Shown: positions 1 through 8,075 of the stretch, piece by piece
Numbering within the stretch: the first letter of the stretch is position 1
Layout of the letters: each line of letters begins with the position of its first letter
Translations under genes and position numbers: made by a program
Notes under the pieces: model-generated
What the model was told of the DNA's origin: nothing
Seen by the model: only the letters and a program-made list of their open reading frames with translations
Database searches by the model: none
Source of the DNA: Aporhodopirellula aestuarii
GTDB taxonomy: Bacteria > Planctomycetota > Planctomycetia > Pirellulales > Pirellulaceae
Direction: 5' to 3'
Length of the DNA stretch: 64,000 bases
Assembly (NCBI RefSeq): GCF_023701485.1
Contig: NZ_JAMQBK010000021.1
Coordinates: 62,001 to 126,000, forward strand

Positions 1-159
1 ATCGGCGACGATCCCGTCCTGAGCGTGGACGGAATGCACCTCGCGGAAGTCACCGACGGAGTCGGGGGCTTCCTGGGTCGATATAGTTGTCATGCCCACC
101 GGATGAAGACCATCCGAATCATCCCACCCCGATCTTGCTTACCGGTAATGAAACCATGA
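1..159 (+). CDS. C-terminal fragment of an upstream gene, unidentified
   Basis: Frame 1 is open from the first base to a TGA at 157-159, giving about 52 residues of a protein whose start lies outside the window. The stop overlaps the next start as ATGA, which is the usual sign of translational coupling in an operon and is the main reason for believing this frame. The short tail shows no motif I recognise. Given the flavin-dependent oxidoreductase that follows, the operon may belong to secondary or lipid metabolism, but that is only a guess from context. Confidence 0.35.
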   Translation: MGDDPVLSVDGMHLAEVTDGVGGFLGRYSCHAHRMKTIRIIPPRSCLPVMKP

Positions 160-1436
160 GAGCGTCCTATGACTGTGTGGTCGTCGGCGGAGGACCTGCC
201 GGCGGCACCGCGGCCGCCATCGTTGCCTCCGCTGGCCACAGCACCCTACTGATCGAACGCGAGCCGGTCCCCCGATTCCACGTCGGTGAATCATTGATGC
301 CGGAAGTTTACTGGCCGCTCGAACGTCTCGGCCTAATCGACCGGGTGAAACAATCGGGATGGCAGCAGAAAAAAAGCGTCCAATTCGTGACGCATACCGG
401 TAAAGAGTCCCAGCCGTTCTTTTTCCGCGAGCACGATGAACGCGAGTGCAGCACGACGTGGCAAGTCGAACGCAGCGAATTCGATAAAATGCTGTTTGAC
501 CGCGCGGCGGAACTCGGCGCCGATTGCTATGACCGCACCCGACTCATCGATGTCAAATTTGACGCCCCGGATTCACCCGATGACACCCCGCGAGCGACCG
601 GGGTCGTGATCCGTGACGCCGACGGCAACGAGCACTCCATCAACGCCCGCGTGGTCATCGATGCCACCGGGCAACAGAGCTTCATCGCCTGCAAGCTGGG
701 CTTGAGGGAGGTTAATCCGGACCTCAAGAAAGCGGCGATCTGGACCTATTACAAAGACGCGGTGCGTGGGGAGGGAGACAACGAAGGGGCCACGATCATT
801 CTCAACACCGAGGACCAAAATGCGTGGTTCTGGTTCATTCCCCAATCCCGCGGAATTACCAGTATCGGCTGCGTCGCCGATCATGAGTACTTACTCAAAG
901 GCCGCGGCAAACCGGAAGAAATCTTCGCCGAAGAACTCGCCAACTGCCCTGGGCTGATTCCACGACTGAGCAACGCGACGCGAGTCGGTAAGTTCACAAC
1001 GGCAAAAGAATTCTCATACATGACGCGCAAACACGCCGGTAAGGGTTGGGTCCTGATCGGTGACGCGTTCGGGTTTATCGACCCGGTGTATTCGTCCGGT
1101 GTCTACTTCGCCCTCGAGATGGGAGTTCGGGCGGGTGACGCCGTCATCGAAGGTCTCGCCAACGATGACCTGTCGGGGGAGCAACTCGGTAAGTGGGCAG
1201 GCGAATTTAAAGAGGGTGCCGACCGGATTCGCAAACTCGTCCATGCGTTCTACGATAGAGACTTCAGTATCGGGCGGTTCATGCGTGAATTCCCACAATA
1301 CCGAGGCAACGTCACCGACTTATTAATCGGACGGGTTTTCACCGAAGATGCCGGACGCATGTTCCCGGACCTGCAACGCAGCATCGAGAACACTCGCCAA
1401 GAGAAACTCGCATCCATGAAAGAGATGAACGCTTGA
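156..1436 (+). CDS. FAD-dependent oxidoreductase, tryptophan-halogenase/geranylgeranyl-reductase-like
   Basis: This is a 426-residue flavoprotein of the halogenase/geranylgeranyl reductase superfamily. The N-terminus carries the dinucleotide-binding GGGPAGG motif (residues 11-17) after a short beta strand. A second FAD contact, GDAFGFIDP, lies near residue 302 and is followed by SSGV, as in flavin-dependent halogenase-like proteins. An ATG at 156 is chosen over an upstream TTG because it puts the Rossmann motif at the N-terminus and overlaps the preceding stop (ATGA). The downstream HAD gene overlaps its end by 4 bases, so the three frames form one operon. Whether it halogenates or reduces its substrate cannot be told: I did not find a clear WxWxIP halogenase signature, though a related WFWFIPQ segment is present near residue 229. 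Confidence 0.8.
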   Translation: MRASYDCVVVGGGPAGGTAAAIVASAGHSTLLIEREPVPRFHVGESLMPEVYWPLERLGLIDRVKQSGWQQKKSVQFVTHTGKESQPFFFREHDERECSTTWQVERSEFDKMLFDRAAELGADCYDRTRLIDVKFDAPDSPDDTPRATGVVIRDADGNEHSINARVVIDATGQQSFIACKLGLREVNPDLKKAAIWTYYKDAVRGEGDNEGATIILNTEDQNAWFWFIPQSRGITSIGCVADHEYLLKGRGKPEEIFAEELANCPGLIPRLSNATRVGKFTTAKEFSYMTRKHAGKGWVLIGDAFGFIDPVYSSGVYFALEMGVRAGDAVIEGLANDDLSGEQLGKWAGEFKEGADRIRKLVHAFYDRDFSIGRFMREFPQYRGNVTDLLIGRVFTEDAGRMFPDLQRSIENTRQEKLASMKEMNA

Positions 1437-2056
1437 ACGAATTGAAAGAGCTGCGTTGGTGGCAAGACGATCTCTCCGAACGTTTTGACGGCCTGATCTT
1501 TGATTGCGACGGAACCCTGACGAACTCGATGCCGCTGCACTTTCGCGCCTGGCGCGAAGCGATGTCGGTCCGAGGTGTCGAATTCCCCGAACCGCGTTTC
1601 TATTCCATGGGCGGCATGCCGACGGAAAAGATCATCGCGGTGCTATCGCAGGAACAAAACGTTGACGTCGATGTCGACTCCGCGGCGCAAGCCAAGGAAG
1701 ACGCTTTCGCAGCGTTGATGGATGAACTCGAACCACTCCAAATCGTCTGTGATTGCGCCGCAAGGTATCGCGGAATACTGCCCCTGGCGGTCGCCAGCGG
1801 CGGGAACCGGCCGATCATCGAGCGTCAGCTCAAACAAATTGAGCTGTTCGACTGGTTCGATGCGATCGTCACAAGCGAAGACACCGAACTGCACAAGCCC
1901 GAGCCGGATGCGTTCCTGCTAGCCGCTCGTCTGCTCGGTGTGGAACCGACACGGTGTCTTGTTTTTGAAGATTCACCGCTCGGATTCGATGCCGCGTGCC
2001 GAGCGGGCATGCAATATGTCGACGTCCGTCCGAACTTGGTACCGAGCGGCGCCTAA
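1433..2056 (+). CDS. HAD-superfamily hydrolase, beta-phosphoglucomutase-like
   Basis: This is a 207-residue haloacid-dehalogenase-type phosphatase or phosphomutase. Motif I is FDCDGTLTNS (nucleophile Asp near residue 24). The cap contains HFRAWREAM. Motif II is VASGGNRP, and motifs III and IV are KPEPDAFLLAA followed by FEDSPLGFDAA. The start is a TTG that overlaps the preceding stop (TTGA), which keeps motif I at a normal distance from the N-terminus; no in-frame ATG is available upstream. The overlap indicates co-translation with the flavoprotein. In this subfamily the substrate is usually a sugar phosphate; the true substrate is not visible from sequence. Confidence 0.85.
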   Translation: MNELKELRWWQDDLSERFDGLIFDCDGTLTNSMPLHFRAWREAMSVRGVEFPEPRFYSMGGMPTEKIIAVLSQEQNVDVDVDSAAQAKEDAFAALMDELEPLQIVCDCAARYRGILPLAVASGGNRPIIERQLKQIELFDWFDAIVTSEDTELHKPEPDAFLLAARLLGVEPTRCLVFEDSPLGFDAACRAGMQYVDVRPNLVPSGA

Positions 2057-2201
2057 CGCTGCCCAGATTTGGGGCCGGGGCCTACCGACCCAATCGAGGC
2101 CGTCCGGTGGGAAGTGAACCTACGCCGTTTGCAAAATCGCTCTAACGATTCTCTGTCGATACGCCGTCAGGCGACGCCGGCTTGCTCGCCGATCGGACAA
2201 T

Positions 2202-2226
2202 AAAAAAAGCGAGGTGTAACCCTCGC
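2202..2226 (-). terminator. Rho-independent terminator of the coiled-coil protein gene
   Basis: On the minus strand a GCGAGG/CCTCGC hairpin (arms 2209-2214 and 2221-2226) is followed by seven T residues. It lies about 70 bases downstream of the gene ending at 2294. Confidence 0.75.
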
Positions 2227-2293
2227 TCGATTTGTCTTCGGTCTGACGCCGCCTCGCACTTCGAGGCGGGTGTCAATTTCGGTCGCCGTTAGG

Positions 2294-3772
2294 CTACGGC
2301 TCCAGGATCTGATTGGTGGTCTGAATCCCCGTATCATCCTGTTGGAAGATCGACGGAAGATTATTGGGCAACCGCCCGGGGGCGTCGGAAGGTTCTGGAG
2401 CAAAGTCGCTGCCCCGGACAGCCGAACCCAATGGTGTGGTCAACGAATCGTCGATCGTTCGCAGATAAGCCTGCAATTTCCACGCAGGGATGACCGTTAC
2501 ACCGAGTTCTTTCGCCATCGTCTTCGCTTGCCCCAACGCGATCACGTCCTGGGCATCGGCTTCGCCGTCCGCCTCCGGAGCTTCTCCGAGAACGAGGAAG
2601 CGAACACTACTATCGAACTTGCCTTCGGTGCTCAGGTCCGGCTGAATGATGGCAGCGACTTCTGCACCGGCGGCTCGCACCATCGCGGCAACCTGTTCGG
2701 TGTCGGGGCGTTGATCGTCGTCGAGATCAATATTCCATCCCAGTGCGATCTTGACTCGGCGTCCTGGGGACCAGAACGGCGAGTAGATTTTGTCGCCAGG
2801 GATGATCGGATAGCGGAACTCGGGGCGAGCCACAACGCGGGCCTCGGCACGGTGGGCGCCGAGAATCTTCGTGACTTGAATGGTCGCTTTGACCTTTGCA
2901 TCCTGCAATCGGGTTTCATCACCATCGATCACACCAAACGTCACGCCGGGGCGGAGGTCTTCAGAGGAGCCCAAATCGATATTCACAACGTTACCGTCGC
3001 GAACAACATAGCTGATCAAGCCCTGTGTGCTTTCGAAGTTGTCGCTGCGAAGTTTGGTCAGTTCGATCAACTGCGTGTTGATCGTCGAGAGCAATTTGTC
3101 TTCACGTGTTTTGAAATTAGCCAGTTCGGTTTGCAACTTTTTGCTGAGTGCATTGAGTTTTTGCGACGTTTGCAGAAGCGTGTCTTTGTTCTTTTCGCCG
3201 GTCTCCTTCATCTTCTCACGGTCTTCGGCGTATTTTGACATTTCCTCTTCGAGCTTCTTGTTCGCCTTATCCTTATCGGATTCGGCTTGCTCTTGAGCCT
3301 TGCGGGCGAGGTCGACTTCCGATGCGGATTGAACGCGGATCTTGGTTGCCTCATCACGTGCTTGGCCGTATTGCACGTTTCGCGAGCGGATCGCGTTGAC
3401 GAGGACTTCGGGAAGATTCGGGTAGTTGCGGTTTTGCGGATCGACCTCGGGACCGAAATACGACATGTCGCGGGCGAACTGTCGCTCGATCGTTTCCATG
3501 TCTGGATCGCCGCCGGTGCTCGCGGTCAATTGATCGAACTGAGCTTTGGTCAGCCCCCCCACGCCGAGCATCGCCTTCATCATCGTGGCTTGGCTCTGCA
3601 ACGTCTGTAACTCCGACTGAGTCGACGTCAGCCGTTCTTTTGCGGCGGCGGTGGTTAGCGACTCGACGCTGCCCCAGCGATACAGGAAGAAGTTCAAGGC
3701 CAGGGAAAGAACCAAGAAAATCAGGCAAGCGATCAAGCTGCCACGGATGACGGAATCGTCGCGTGCGGCCAT
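2294..3772 (-). CDS. Membrane-anchored coiled-coil protein of unknown function
   Basis: This is a 492-residue protein. A single hydrophobic segment (about residues 13-33, SLIACLIFLVLSLALNFFLY) follows a short cytoplasmic N-terminus, as in a signal anchor. A long region rich in Glu, Lys, Gln and Ala (about residues 45-235) with heptad-like spacing should form a coiled coil. The C-terminal half (VVNIDLGSSEDLRPGVTFGV onward) resembles a compact beta-rich domain and ends in a low-complexity Pro/Asp tail. The ATG at 3772 (MAARDD) is preferred to the longer frame because it places the anchor at the N-terminus. No enzymatic motif is seen. It is probably a planctomycete-specific envelope or scaffold protein. 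Confidence 0.7.
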   Translation of the reverse strand: MAARDDSVIRGSLIACLIFLVLSLALNFFLYRWGSVESLTTAAAKERLTSTQSELQTLQSQATMMKAMLGVGGLTKAQFDQLTASTGGDPDMETIERQFARDMSYFGPEVDPQNRNYPNLPEVLVNAIRSRNVQYGQARDEATKIRVQSASEVDLARKAQEQAESDKDKANKKLEEEMSKYAEDREKMKETGEKNKDTLLQTSQKLNALSKKLQTELANFKTREDKLLSTINTQLIELTKLRSDNFESTQGLISYVVRDGNVVNIDLGSSEDLRPGVTFGVIDGDETRLQDAKVKATIQVTKILGAHRAEARVVARPEFRYPIIPGDKIYSPFWSPGRRVKIALGWNIDLDDDQRPDTEQVAAMVRAAGAEVAAIIQPDLSTEGKFDSSVRFLVLGEAPEADGEADAQDVIALGQAKTMAKELGVTVIPAWKLQAYLRTIDDSLTTPLGSAVRGSDFAPEPSDAPGRLPNNLPSIFQQDDTGIQTTNQILEP

Positions 3773-4069
3773 GATGGACGTTGTGTTTTGGGGAGAGAAA
3801 GATCTTTTGAGAGACGAGAAGAACCGCCAATTGTATTCGCTGTCATTCGAAATCACACGCTTTGAGGCGGATTTTCTTTACGATTGGCGCCCCCCTGCGG
3901 TTCGGACTCTACCGATTCGGCCGGTTTTGGCGTTCAACGCTCGTCATGTTGCTGCACCGCCCCACCCGCCCGCGGTGGCGTCCCCCCCCAAATCCTGCAA
4001 ACGGCGCACAAACGTGCAGGAGGCTGGGACTTGGGGGGACCCGCAAGAAGGCTGACGCCGGATCCCGAA

Positions 4070-5122
4070 TCAATCTTTGAGTTCGCGGCGAAGGTTCCGG
4101 ACGCGATCCTGGATCAGGATCGGCAGTTTGCTGCGGAGCAGATTACGTCCATCGAACCAGTCGTACGGTTCGTGGATCACAAACCGGAGCTGGATGATCG
4201 ATGCCGTTTCTTTGTCGGGCACCGGGGAGATCGCGACATATCCACCCATGCCGGCATAGGGTCGTGGGGGACCGAGCACTTTTTCGCCCACGCTATCTCG
4301 TTCGATCGCCCGCCATTGATTCGAGATGGATTCCGGGTCTGGCGAAGGCGATCCGAATCGCGAATCGAGCAACCAGGTCAATATGATCGGTGCATTCTCG
4401 TCATCGGTCGGCCAAACCGAGCGTCGCGCCCGCGCGACCCCACGCACGATCACCTTGCTCAGCAGCGGCATTTGTAGATACCCGAGGGCTTCGTAGTTGC
4501 CGTCGAGCGTGACACCGTACTGGGCAAGTTCCTGTTTCGTAAGCGAGCGGGTTTTGTTCTTTTCCAACTCATCCGGATTGTCTTGGTCGGTGTACTCGAT
4601 CGTTTTTTCGGGAGCGTCAGGATCCGATTTGAAATCGTCGAGTGCTTCTGACTTGCGGATCTCCGCAATCGATTGATGGACGACAAACGCGACGTCAATG
4701 AAATGCCCGATCCGATCGCCGGCGTCATTCTTGATCGAATCGGTTTGTACCGAGATCGGGGCCACGACCGAATTTCGGGTGAACCCCGCGATGCCATAAC
4801 GCCCGGAAATCTTTTCGAGAGCTTTCAATGCCGTCGCGCGATCAGCCGCTTCACCGTCGATCGAAACAAACGTTGGTTCAGGCAAAGTGAAAGACTTGTC
4901 GTCCGTCAGCTGGATGCCTGCGGTGGTCATCCGCCGCAGCAGATTGTCGTTGGAGGAACGTTCGTCAGCGGCCTCGGTGGTATCCGCGTCTGCGGTATTT
5001 GGTTGTTGCGCGTGTGCAGGGGCGTGCGATTGGGCGGAACACGCGACCGCAGCTAACAGGGTTGCACAGCGAGCGATTCGTGAAGCCAGATCGTGAAGAG
5101 TGCCAAAGCGAATGAGGTCCAT
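4070..5122 (-). CDS. Exported protein of unknown function
   Basis: This is a 350-residue protein. The first 40 residues look like a signal peptide: a basic start, the hydrophobic stretch CATLLAAVAC and an Ala-rich AHAQQ cleavage region. The mature part has mixed alpha/beta character, with a DGEAADRATALKALEKI helix near residue 95 and no recognised catalytic motif. It lies upstream of, and in the same direction as, the coiled-coil protein ending at 2294, but about 300 bases separate the two genes, so a shared transcript is not certain. I do not recognise the family. Confidence 0.65.
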   Translation of the reverse strand: MDLIRFGTLHDLASRIARCATLLAAVACSAQSHAPAHAQQPNTADADTTEAADERSSNDNLLRRMTTAGIQLTDDKSFTLPEPTFVSIDGEAADRATALKALEKISGRYGIAGFTRNSVVAPISVQTDSIKNDAGDRIGHFIDVAFVVHQSIAEIRKSEALDDFKSDPDAPEKTIEYTDQDNPDELEKNKTRSLTKQELAQYGVTLDGNYEALGYLQMPLLSKVIVRGVARARRSVWPTDDENAPIILTWLLDSRFGSPSPDPESISNQWRAIERDSVGEKVLGPPRPYAGMGGYVAISPVPDKETASIIQLRFVIHEPYDWFDGRNLLRSKLPILIQDRVRNLRRELKD

Positions 5123-5517
5123 CGTTGCCTATTTCATTGGGAGTATTCGGATCGCCCGTGTCGACCGATTGCCACCGGGAACTTCAGTGGTGCATACGTT
5201 TGCGCGCCCGTCAAGGGAAATGAGGTTTAAAATAATGCAGATTCTGAGGACGAGATCGTCGATCCGGGGCGACCGAGCGAAGCGTTGTGAGTGATACAGA
5301 CTGCAGGGTCTTGAGCCATTCTGATCCGAATTCGCAAACTCGATAGCGCCTAATCACTCCGTCCGTCCGATACCTAATTGTGCAACGGTATCTTGCTTTC
5401 AATTTACCGAGAACGCAAATCACACCGAGTCGTCGTTGACCCTCCCAATCCGAAACGACAACCATCGTGTGGCGATCGAAACCTTCCTCTCAAAAAAAAT
5501 CTACGGAGACCTGTACG
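5123..5517 (+). other. Divergent intergenic region
   Basis: This 395-base gap separates the minus-strand exported protein (start 5122) from the plus-strand Cys-rich protein (start 5518) and must hold both promoters. A purine-rich ACGGAGAC about ten bases before the ATG at 5518 may serve as its ribosome binding site. I see no gene or repeat in it. Confidence 0.5.
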
Positions 5518-6081
5518 ATGCGTCGTATCCTTGTACCTGCTGTTTTGGCTGTTGCCCTGATCGCTGGAAGCGCTTCGAGCGCCAGCGCTTTCGGCCTGAA
5601 ATCGCTGTTCGGCGGTTGCGGCTCAGCCTGTGACACCGCTTGTTGCGAACCAGTTTGTGAGCCCGTTTGTGGTTGTGAGCCAGTATGTTGCGAACCAGTT
5701 TGCGGTGCAGAGCCTTGCTGTGCACCTAAGATGGGCTTGCTCCAACGCCTCTTCCACAAGAACAGCTGCTGTGACACCGCTTGCTGCGAACCAGTTTGTG
5801 AGCCTGTTTGCGGTTGCGAGCCAATTTGCGAACCAGTTTGCGGTTGCGAGCCAATCTGCGAACCAGTCTGTGGCTGCGAGCCAGTTTGCTGTGACTCGGC
5901 ACCTTGCCGTCCTTTCGGTGGCTTCTTCGCTCGTATGTTCAGCAAGAAGAGCTGCTGCGACGACGCTTGCTGCGCACCAGTTTGCGAGCCAGTTTGCGGT
6001 TGCGAGCCAGTTTGCGGTTGCGAGCCAGTTTGCGGTTGCGAACCAGTTTGCGGTTGCGAAGCTCCTTGCGGATGCCACTGA
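5518..6081 (+). CDS. Cysteine-rich exported repeat protein (CEPVCGCEP repeats)
   Basis: This is a 187-residue protein with a clear signal peptide (MRRILVPAVLAVALIAGSAS, then SASA/F). The mature protein is built from repeated CEPVCGCEPVC and CCEPVCEPVCG units in three blocks. The blocks are separated by short basic linkers such as GLLQRLFHKNSCC and GGFFARMFSKKSCC. The Cys and Pro content suggests an extensively disulfide-linked extracellular or cell-wall protein. The start at 5518 has a nearby purine-rich ribosome binding site and is followed directly by the signal peptide; the longer upstream frame has neither. Frames 2 and 3 of the same DNA are also open because of the repeats, but they lack a signal peptide. 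No enzymatic role is apparent. Confidence 0.8.
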   Translation: MRRILVPAVLAVALIAGSASSASAFGLKSLFGGCGSACDTACCEPVCEPVCGCEPVCCEPVCGAEPCCAPKMGLLQRLFHKNSCCDTACCEPVCEPVCGCEPICEPVCGCEPICEPVCGCEPVCCDSAPCRPFGGFFARMFSKKSCCDDACCAPVCEPVCGCEPVCGCEPVCGCEPVCGCEAPCGCH

Positions 6082-6164
6082 AAAATTCACGATCGCTAGA
6101 AGAATCTCACGAGACGCTGTCTCGCTGAGGCTCCCTTCCCAGCGATTTTGAATCAAAACACCTC

Positions 6165-6206
6165 AACCCCGCGTTCGGATTGAAATCCGGCCGCGGGGTT
6201 TTTTCG
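6165..6206 (+). terminator. Rho-independent terminator after the Cys-rich gene
   Basis: The arms AACCCCGCG and CGCGGGGTT flank an AT-containing loop that itself holds CGGAT/ATCCG, and the hairpin is followed by a T6 run. It lies 84 bases after the stop codon. Confidence 0.85.
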
Positions 6207-6431
6207 TTGAGATGGCGCAGTTGTTTAGCTAATGATCTTTCGCCGACCCCAAACATTTGATTGTGGCCACCATCCTCGCTTGGTAAGCTGGGCATGGCCG
6301 GAGACGCGTTTCGTCGTGTTATTTGGAACGCATCCCCCCTCTTTCAGGTATCGGCTTGCTTTCGAGATTCGACTTCCGAGACCTCCCACCTTCCTTCCCA
6401 CCTAGCCTGTTTGCTTTAGGAAACCTCTCGC

Positions 6432-7844
6432 ATGACCAACCGAACGAATCGTCGTCGATTTTTGGGCCAATCCGCAGCCGTCACTGCGGGTGTCGGATAT
6501 TGGACCGGCACGTCGCTGGCCTCAGACGTTAAACCCGAATCCGCACTTAACGCACTGGCCGCCGGTTGTATCGGCGTAGGCGGCAAAGGCGGAAGTGACA
6601 CCAGCCACATCGGAAACCAAGGCGTACGAGTTGCCGGATTGTGCGACGTTGATGGCGATACCCTCACGAAGAAGGGACGCGAATTCCCGGACGCCGAAAA
6701 ATTCGATGACTTCCGCGAGATGCTCGACAAACTCGGTGACAAAATTGATATCGTCACCTGCAGCACGCCCGACCATACGCATGCCGCCGCCTGTGTCCGA
6801 GCGATGAACATGGGCAAACACGTCTATTGCCAAAAACCGCTGACATGGTCGATCCGCGAAGCCCGAATGATGCGGGAGACGGCTGAGAAAACCGGCGTCG
6901 TCACCCAAATGGGCAACCAAGGCACCAGCGACGATGGGTTGCGAGAAGCCGTCGAAATCATCCGCAGCGGCGCGATCGGTGACGTCGCCGAAGTTCACGT
7001 CTTCTCCAACCGACCGGTTTGGCCTCAGGGCGGCGGACGTCCGGCGAAAGAAGATCCTGTTCCTGACTCGTTGAACTGGGACGCGTGGATCGGCCCTGCA
7101 CCGATGCGTCCGTTCGTGGCGGGGGCGTACCACTCATTCAATTGGCGTGGTTGGGTCGATTTCGGCACGGGAGCCCTGGGCGATATGGCATGCCATACCA
7201 CCAACATGCCCGTGATGGCGTTGAAATTGTGGGATCCGATCGCGGTTACCGCCGTCAAGAACCCTGGAATCGTTGACGGTGAACAATTCCCGGCGAGCAG
7301 TGAACTTGTGTTCGAATTCCCAGAACGTGAAGGGCTGCCCGCCTGCAAGTTCTATTGGTACGACGGAGGAAACCTTCCCTCCGAGGACATCATTTCGAAA
7401 TTGCCCCAATCGTTCCAAAAACGCGTCGCGCAGCAGCGTGAAGGCGGACGTAAAATGTCCGGCGCGGTCGTCGTCGGTAGCAAAGGCGTGTTGTTCTCAC
7501 CCGACGATTATGGTGCCAAGTACTATCTGTTGCCCGAAGACAAGTACGTCGACTACAAGGCTCCCGAACCCACGTTGCCACGGATCCCGTTCAAGGCCAG
7601 CGCCGACGAGCGACAAAAGTGGGAATTTGTCAGCACCATCAAAGGTGAATACGAACCGGGCACGATGTCGAACTTCGGATACGCCGGTCGACTCACCGAA
7701 ACGATCCTGGTCGGGAACCTCGCCATGCGAGCGGGCGAAGGTCAACGTATCCAATGGAACGCCAAAGACCTGACGAGCCCGAACGTCGAATCGGTTAACC
7801 AATTTGTCCAGCGTGAATATCGCTCGGGTTGGGAATTGAGCTAA
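6432..7844 (+). CDS. Gfo/Idh/MocA-family oxidoreductase with twin-arginine leader
   Basis: This is a 470-residue NAD(P)-dependent sugar-type dehydrogenase. A twin-arginine leader (NRRRFLGQSAAVTAG, residues 6-20) indicates export in the folded state. The Rossmann part contains AAGCIGVGGKGGSD and GLCDVD. The nucleotide-pocket motif STPDHTHA is followed near residue 132 by CQKPLTW, which occupies the position of the family EKP motif; a Gln in the first place is common in exported planctomycete members. The C-terminal half contains the beta-sheet domain, with WRGWVDFGTGALGDMACHT carrying the likely catalytic His. A terminator follows directly, so it is probably monocistronic. The substrate is unknown. 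Confidence 0.9.
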   Translation: MTNRTNRRRFLGQSAAVTAGVGYWTGTSLASDVKPESALNALAAGCIGVGGKGGSDTSHIGNQGVRVAGLCDVDGDTLTKKGREFPDAEKFDDFREMLDKLGDKIDIVTCSTPDHTHAAACVRAMNMGKHVYCQKPLTWSIREARMMRETAEKTGVVTQMGNQGTSDDGLREAVEIIRSGAIGDVAEVHVFSNRPVWPQGGGRPAKEDPVPDSLNWDAWIGPAPMRPFVAGAYHSFNWRGWVDFGTGALGDMACHTTNMPVMALKLWDPIAVTAVKNPGIVDGEQFPASSELVFEFPEREGLPACKFYWYDGGNLPSEDIISKLPQSFQKRVAQQREGGRKMSGAVVVGSKGVLFSPDDYGAKYYLLPEDKYVDYKAPEPTLPRIPFKASADERQKWEFVSTIKGEYEPGTMSNFGYAGRLTETILVGNLAMRAGEGQRIQWNAKDLTSPNVESVNQFVQREYRSGWELS

Positions 7845-7888
7845 GAAGGCCGCTCGCATCAACGCGAGCAAGCACCGAAATCGAGACA

Positions 7889-7924
7889 CGGGGTTGGTTT
7901 GTAACGACAGACCAACCCCGTTTT
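7889..7924 (+). terminator. Rho-independent terminator after the oxidoreductase
   Basis: A perfect ten-base stem, CGGGGTTGGT with ACCAACCCCG, has a 12-base loop and is followed by TTTT. It lies 44 bases after the stop codon at 7844. Confidence 0.9.
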
Positions 7925-8042
7925 CGTTTTCCTCCGCAATGCGGCGACACCGAGGAGGAAGACGAGCGGTCACCTCGGCCCCAGGAATCGAAGAGCGTTT
8001 TTTAGGACTTTCATTGGAAAAATCCCATTTTTGGCGCGCCAC

Positions 8043-8073
8043 CGTCTCACTCCATTACCCTAATAGTGAGACG
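8043..8073 (+). promoter_or_regulatory. Inverted repeat immediately before the sigma-factor start
   Basis: CGTCTCACT (8043-8051) and AGTGAGACG (8065-8073) form a perfect nine-base inverted repeat with a 13-base spacer, ending two bases before the ATG at 8076. On DNA it could be an operator; on mRNA it would be a hairpin covering the ribosome binding region. No conventional Shine-Dalgarno is visible. Confidence 0.5.
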
Positions 8074-8075
8074 CC

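Noticed and set aside
2270-3238. 322-codon plus-strand open frame
   Set aside because: Antisense to the coiled-coil protein, no start signal and no motif.
5623-6156. Long open frames on both strands over the CEPVCG repeats
   Set aside because: Repeat DNA keeps all frames open; only the 5518 frame has a signal peptide and ribosome binding site.
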